From contig CAMWGZ010000041.1 of NCBI GenBank assembly GCA_947173915.1, forward strand, positions 1-9,329: a DNA stretch of 9,329 nt, in the 5' to 3' direction. The notes below the pieces were generated by a model, which saw only the letters and a program-made list of their open reading frames with translations, was not told the DNA's origin and made no database searches. The position numbers and the translations under genes were made by a program. The stretch is from an uncultured Alistipes sp. GTDB lineage: Bacteria > Bacteroidota > Bacteroidia > Bacteroidales > Rikenellaceae. Each line of letters opens with the position of its first letter. Position 1 is the stretch's first letter. This document shows, piece by piece, positions 6,207-9,329 of this stretch.

Positions 6207-6768
6207 ATACCGCATCGGCCGGCGGACGCTGACCCACACGTGCCTCCACCTGGTCGTCTTCGCCGCACTGGGCTTCGGGCTTTACTTCCTCTACGAGGGC
6301 GGCTACCTCTCGGCGTGGTTTACCTCGTTCGTGGCGGCCGTCATCGCCCTGATGGCGCTTTCGATTCCGCGCCGGATCATCCTCGACGACGAGGGGCTGC
6401 ACATCCTCTGTCTGCTCGACATCACCGAACTCCGCCACGAGGAGATCGCCGCCGTGCGGCGGGTCGAACGGCGCGAGCTGCGCTGGCTGCTGCCCCTCTT
6501 CGGCGGCTACGGATTCTTCGGCTACTACGGCCACTTCCTCGACCTGAAGCACCTCGAACGGGTGCGTCTCTACGCCTCCGAATGGCGCGATCTGATCGAA
6601 ATCACGGATATTTACGAGAACCGCATCCTGGTCTCCTGCTCCCGCACCGAGGAGCTTACCCGCGACCTGCAGGAAGCGATCGCCCGCAACCGGCACACAC
6701 AACAGCAGGAGTGCGCCGGCACCCCGAACGAAGCGGCCCCGCAGCACGACGACCCGCAGGAAGCGTAA
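6190..6768 (+). CDS. Bacterial PH-like domain membrane protein
   Basis: The 192-residue protein begins with a short basic segment (MSKIYKYRIGRR). Two hydrophobic membrane segments follow at about 18-36 and 41-58, then a cytoplasmic beta-rich domain at about 60-165. The domain starts IPRRIILDDEGLHI and includes the distinctive block GGYGFFGYYGHFLDLKHL (105-122), YASEWRDLIEITDIYENR and ILVSCSRTEELTRDL. This layout matches the Bacteroidota PH-like (bPH) proteins of unknown function. The tail (168-192) is polar and likely disordered. I chose GTG 6190 as start because it gives the basic N terminus right before the first membrane segment. The frame remains open to a TTG at 6154, which would add 12 residues inside ispD. 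It overlaps ispD by 17 bp and is the last gene before the terminator at 6839. No specific function can be assigned. Confidence 0.82.
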   Translation: MSKIYKYRIGRRTLTHTCLHLVVFAALGFGLYFLYEGGYLSAWFTSFVAAVIALMALSIPRRIILDDEGLHILCLLDITELRHEEIAAVRRVERRELRWLLPLFGGYGFFGYYGHFLDLKHLERVRLYASEWRDLIEITDIYENRILVSCSRTEELTRDLQEAIARNRHTQQQECAGTPNEAAPQHDDPQEA

Positions 6769-6838
6769 GCCCCGCCCGCCGCCGCACGATCCGAAAGAAA
6801 GGAAACGACCGGTTCCCGGGCAGGCCGATGAAAAGATG

Positions 6839-6874
6839 AAAAAGGCTTCCGGCAAAATGCCGGAAGCCTTTTTT
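6839..6874. terminator. Bidirectional intrinsic terminator between the PH-like and amidohydrolase genes
   Basis: The two arms AAAAAGGCTTCCGGC (6839-6853) and GCCGGAAGCCTTTTT (6859-6873) are exact reverse complements around a 5-nt loop, AAAAT. The GC-rich core is flanked by A5 on the left and T6 on the right, so both strands have a U-tract. It sits 70 nt after the PH-like stop and 27 nt after the amidohydrolase stop (minus strand), and probably serves both transcripts. Confidence 0.93.
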
Positions 6875-6900
6875 CGCGCTCCTCTCCGGGAAAGCGCACC

Positions 6901-8223
6901 CTATTTCTCGGCGGCACGCGCCCGTGCGGCGATCGACTCGGCGGTGTGCCGCACGCGTGCGCACAGCGCATCGAGGTCCAGGCCGACGACCGTCCGCCCT
7001 TCGACCACCACACGGCCATCGACCACCACCGTATCGACATCCGCCGCCTTGCCGCAATAGACCAGGTTGGCCGCCAGGTCATAGGTCGGTGTCAGATGGG
7101 GCTTGCGCCGGTCGATCAGGATGAAGTCGGCCAGCGCCCCCTCGCGGATCACACCCAGCTCGCCGGCAAGGCCCAGGGCGCGGGCACCCTCCGCCGTCGC
7201 CATCCGCAGCACCTCGTAGGCCGGAAGCGCGCAAGGGTCCATCGTCGCGACCTTCTGGAGGAACGATGCGGTGCGCATCTCCTCCCACATGTCCAGATCG
7301 TTGTTCGAACAGCAGCCGTCGGTGCCGAGCGTACAGCAGACCCCCGCGCGCAGCATCTGCGCCACGGGAGCGATGCCGCTGGCGATCTTCATGTTGCTCT
7401 GCACGTTGTGCGACACGGCCACGCCACGCTCCGCCAGGATCCGGATGTCCTCCTCGCCGACATGGATGCAGTGCGCTCCGATGGTCCGCTCGTCCAGCAC
7501 CCCGAGCGCGTCGAGGTGGGCGACGGGCGTGGCTCCTCCGTAGCGCTCGGCCACGATCCGCAACTCCTCCTCCGTCTCGGCGATGTGGGTCATGAAATGC
7601 AGTCCCCGGGTCCGCGCCAGCTCCTTGCCCCGCACGATCGACTCGGCCGAGCAGGAGTAGGGAGCGTGCGGCGCGACGGCCAGCCGGATGCGCTCGCAAC
7701 CGGCAGCGGCACGCTGCATCCGCTCCAGATCCTCGACGAAGGCATCCCAGTTCGTATCGAGGTAGCTCGCTCCGAGCATGGCCCGGATGCCGAGCCGCCG
7801 CACCGCCTCGGCGATGCGGTTCTCGTGCCAGTACATATCGACGAACGAGGTAACGCCGCCGAGCAGCATCTCGACGATCCCCAGCTCGGCCCCCGTCACG
7901 ATCTCGTCGGGCGTCTGCTGCGCCTCGAAGGGCCAGATATGTTCGTGCAACCACTCCATGAGCGACAGATCGTCGGCATAGCCCCGCTGGAGGGTCATCG
8001 CCACATGGCAGTGGGTGTTTATCAGTCCGGGCATCAGCACCTTGCCCGACGCATCTATCTCGCGCAGCGCGGGATGCTCCCGGCGGAACCGCCCGATGCG
8101 CTCCCCGTCGCCGGAGACCAGCGCCAGCCGGTTGCCGACGACTCCGACCGCCCCTTCGAAGGGGGACGACTCCCGTTCCCCGGTCATCGGCAGAACGGTA
8201 CAATTGGTAAACAACAGATCCAT
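6901..8223 (-). CDS. Amidohydrolase, 5-methylthioadenosine / S-adenosylhomocysteine deaminase group
   Basis: The 440-residue protein has the TIM-barrel metal hydrolase layout of the ATZ/TRZ/MTA-SAH deaminase family, which hydrolyses the amino group of adenine nucleosides or related rings in the cytosol. The metal site is visible as NTHCH (H71, H73), THIAETEEE (H213, with E216 as the likely general acid) and LGTDG (D302). Other family landmarks are GGVTSFVDMY (122-131), APHAPYS (H186), SHNVQSNMK (271-279), SNNDLDMWEEMRTA and the C-terminal small beta domain GALADFILID. The substrate cannot be fixed from sequence; MTA, SAH, adenosine or a related purine are possible. Odd features are the Cys pairs C296-C297 and C304-C305 on both sides of D302. 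The ATG at 8221-8223 follows a fair purine-rich ribosome site (GGAAGAG). It stands alone between the shared terminator and DUF1573. Confidence 0.9.
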   Translation of the reverse strand: MDLLFTNCTVLPMTGERESSPFEGAVGVVGNRLALVSGDGERIGRFRREHPALREIDASGKVLMPGLINTHCHVAMTLQRGYADDLSLMEWLHEHIWPFEAQQTPDEIVTGAELGIVEMLLGGVTSFVDMYWHENRIAEAVRRLGIRAMLGASYLDTNWDAFVEDLERMQRAAAGCERIRLAVAPHAPYSCSAESIVRGKELARTRGLHFMTHIAETEEELRIVAERYGGATPVAHLDALGVLDERTIGAHCIHVGEEDIRILAERGVAVSHNVQSNMKIASGIAPVAQMLRAGVCCTLGTDGCCSNNDLDMWEEMRTASFLQKVATMDPCALPAYEVLRMATAEGARALGLAGELGVIREGALADFILIDRRKPHLTPTYDLAANLVYCGKAADVDTVVVDGRVVVEGRTVVGLDLDALCARVRHTAESIAARARAAEK

Positions 8224-8325
8224 ATCTCTTCCTTATTTTGGTTTGCTCCTCGACACGCCCGCTTCCCGGGCTGCCGCACTTTTCTTTCTTACATCAGCAT
8301 CCTATCCCCGCCGCAAGCGCGCCAG

Positions 8326-8334
8326 CACCTCCTT
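8326..8334 (-). other. Orphan perfect Shine-Dalgarno sequence
   Basis: The minus strand reads AAGGAGGTG, an uninterrupted match to the complement of the 16S rRNA 3' end, in the 133-nt gap (8224-8356) between the DUF1573 stop and the amidohydrolase start. Only tiny reading frames follow it, such as a TTG-initiated run of four codons ending at TAG, or ATG CTG ATG TAA a little further on. It could be a leader-peptide site, a remnant of a lost gene, or chance. The rest of the gap holds a 5-bp GCCCG/CGGGC hairpin (8257-8271) and no clear promoter or terminator. Confidence 0.3.
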
Positions 8335-8356
8335 ATGCCGCCTGCGGGCGGGAGCC

Positions 8357-8749
8357 TCATCGCCCCTCGACGGCGTTGCCGCACACGGTAAGCAGCTCGC
8401 GGCCGCCCGCCGAATTGGAATAGACCTGGATGACCTTGCTGAAGGTGCCCGGCTCGTTCTTGTGCGGCTCGTACACCACCCGGATCGCCGCCCGCTCGCC
8501 CGGGGCGAGGGGCCGCCGGGGAAAGGAGGCCTTCAGGCAGGTGCAGGTCGTCCGCGTCTGCAAGATAACCAGCGGCTCCGCACCGTCGTTGGCGATCTCG
8601 AACTCCCAGACCAGATCGCCGCCGCGACGGGGCACGTCGCCGAAATTATGGAACGCATCCGTCACGGCAAGATGCGCCCCCTCGTACTTCTGGCCCATCG
8701 CCGCATGCGTGCACAACAGCAGCAGCGGCAGCAACAACATGTTTCGCAT
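8357..8749 (-). CDS. DUF1573 family protein, secreted/periplasmic
   Basis: The 130-residue protein starts MRNMLLLPLLLLCTHAAMG, a signal peptide with likely signal-peptidase I cleavage after Gly19, before QKYEG. The residue before C13 does not fit a lipobox, so it is probably not a lipoprotein. The rest is one DUF1573 domain, an Ig-like beta sandwich common in Bacteroidota: FHNFGDVP (33-40), WEFEIANDGAEPLVI (48-62), the TTCTC motif (67-71), LAPGERAAIRVVY (81-93) and GTFSKVIQVYSN (101-112). The molecular function of the family is unknown. The frame remains open to an ATG at 8810-8812 overlapping the TonB stop. I chose 8747-8749 because the extra 21 residues are charged and would bury the signal peptide. 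An AAAGGG lies a few bases upstream. It follows the TonB-family gene by 55 bp on the same strand and may share its transcript. Confidence 0.88.
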   Translation of the reverse strand: MRNMLLLPLLLLCTHAAMGQKYEGAHLAVTDAFHNFGDVPRRGGDLVWEFEIANDGAEPLVILQTRTTCTCLKASFPRRPLAPGERAAIRVVYEPHKNEPGTFSKVIQVYSNSAGGRELLTVCGNAVEGR

Positions 8750-8774
8750 CGTCGTATCATCCCTTTCGGTCGTG

Positions 8775-8801
8775 CGGTCGCGGTACCGCGCCGCGCGACC
8801 G
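8775..8801. other. GC-rich hairpin between the TonB-family gene and DUF1573
   Basis: CGGTCGCG (8775-8782) is the exact reverse complement of CGCGACCG (8794-8801), giving an 8-bp stem with an 11-nt loop. A competing 12-bp perfect palindrome, CGCGGTACCGCG (8779-8790), overlaps it. No T-run follows on the minus strand, so it is not an intrinsic terminator. In the transcript it would lie just after the TonB stop and about 25 nt before the DUF1573 start, where it could affect stability or translation of either gene. Confidence 0.45.
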
Positions 8802-8804
8802 TCA

Positions 8805-9329
8805 TCATCCATTCAGTTTAAAGACATAGGTAATCGTCCCGTGCTGTATCAAGGCTTCGCTCTGCGAAAAACGGGCCTTGTAGGCAGCGGAGACCGCCGC
8901 ATCGATCAACTCGGTACTTCCCGTCGTGGAACCTTTGGCCCGATACGACGCACGAATTACCTTGCCCGACGCATCCACCTCCACATCGACGATTACCTTG
9001 CCCGACTCGTTGCCGGGATAAAGCGGCTCGGGCAATCTCCCGGCGACCGAACGCCCCGAAAGGTCGTAAGCGATGCCCGCACTGCCCTGCCCCGTTCCCT
9101 CGTGGCTCCCTTCGGGCGCACCCGAGGGATCGCCCGCATTGCCCGCCCCCTGAGAGGTACCCTCCGAGGCGGACGCGCTGCCTGCGGTCCGGCCCGGGAA
9201 CAGCGCCCGCCGATCGACCTGACGGGGGTTCTCGGCCGCAGGCGCCGCCGCCGCACCCGACTGGGTCCGCTCTCCGGCCGGCTGCTCGCGACGCGGCCGC
9301 CGTTCGGGATTCGGAGTCTGCACAGCGAC
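8805..9329 (-). CDS. TonB-family energy transducer, C-terminal part (5' end outside window)
   Basis: The visible 174 residues end at TGA (8805-8807), which is directly followed by a second TGA. The frame is still open at the window edge, so the N-terminal membrane anchor is missing. A basic Pro/Arg/Ala-rich stretch (visible 4-45) precedes a Gly/Ser/Ala/Glu-rich low-complexity linker (46-88). The TonB C-terminal domain follows: YDLSGRSVAGRLPEPLYPG (88-106), KVIVDVEVDASGKVIRASY (111-129), KGSTTGSTELIDAA (132-145) and GTITYVFKLNG at the end. TonB-family proteins link inner-membrane ExbB/ExbD to outer-membrane receptors such as SusC-type transporters. The start of the protein, and any exbB/exbD neighbours, lie outside the window. 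The GTG at 9321-9323 is internal to the frame and should not be taken as the start. Confidence 0.88.
   Translation of the reverse strand, partial: VAVQTPNPERRPRREQPAGERTQSGAAAAPAAENPRQVDRRALFPGRTAGSASASEGTSQGAGNAGDPSGAPEGSHEGTGQGSAGIAYDLSGRSVAGRLPEPLYPGNESGKVIVDVEVDASGKVIRASYRAKGSTTGSTELIDAAVSAAYKARFSQSEALIQHGTITYVFKLNG

Noticed and set aside
6946..8391. Plus-strand 481-codon open frame opposite the amidohydrolase
   Set aside because: It is an antisense shadow of a gene with intact metal-binding motifs, and its His/Arg/Asp-rich composition has no family resemblance.
1..9329. Mobile elements, CRISPR arrays, tRNA or rRNA genes
   Set aside because: No transposase or integrase, no regularly spaced repeats, no cloverleaf or rRNA core sequence was seen on either strand.

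Overview
The window looks like chromosomal DNA of a high-GC Bacteroidota, most likely a Bacteroidales of the Alistipes/Rikenellaceae type. Four things point there: the protein families (a DUF1573 protein with a signal peptide, a TonB-family protein with a Gly/Ser/Ala-rich linker, a Bacteroidota-style PH-like membrane protein, LpxK next to PunA), start sites with little Shine-Dalgarno signal, a textbook Bacteroidota promoter (TTTG, 19 bp, TAnnTTTG) in front of lpxK, and strongly GC-biased third codon positions. The genus is an inference from family resemblance, not a demonstrated assignment. The content is core metabolism and cell envelope; there is no sign of phage, transposon, CRISPR or integron DNA.

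Layout. (1) 1-1113, plus strand: the C-terminal end of a glycogen/starch branching enzyme, followed after 13 nt by a HAD phosphatase. (2) 1114-1320: a convergent gap holding a 40-bp perfect palindrome that acts as the ssb terminator. (3) 1321-3650, minus strand: lpxK, punA and ssb, read in that order. lpxK and punA overlap, and punA and ssb are 13 nt apart. One good promoter lies upstream of lpxK. (4) 3651-3791: a short AT-richer divergent gap with a -7 box on each strand. (5) 3792-6768, plus strand: a tightly packed set comprising an M23 lipoprotein peptidase, a YhbP-like split-barrel protein, ispD and a PH-like membrane protein, with a 1-nt gap, a 25-bp overlap and a 17-bp overlap. (6) 6839-6874: a strong bidirectional terminator. 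(7) 6901-9329, minus strand: an amidohydrolase of the MTA/SAH deaminase group, a DUF1573 protein and the C-terminal part of a TonB-family protein that runs off the window.

How it fits together. The divergent pair of transcription units centres on the envelope. LpxK makes lipid IVA, IspD feeds the isoprenoid pool (including the undecaprenyl carrier), and the M23 lipoprotein probably remodels peptidoglycan. PunA and SSB share the lpxK transcript and serve purine salvage and DNA replication/repair. The amidohydrolase may also act on purine nucleosides. I see no convincing new multi-gene system. The points most worth checking are the altered zinc-ligand motif in the M23 peptidase, the two Cys-Cys pairs flanking the metal Asp of the amidohydrolase, the nearly leaderless layout of the M23 promoter, the 40-bp palindrome, and an orphan perfect ribosome-binding sequence at 8326-8334.
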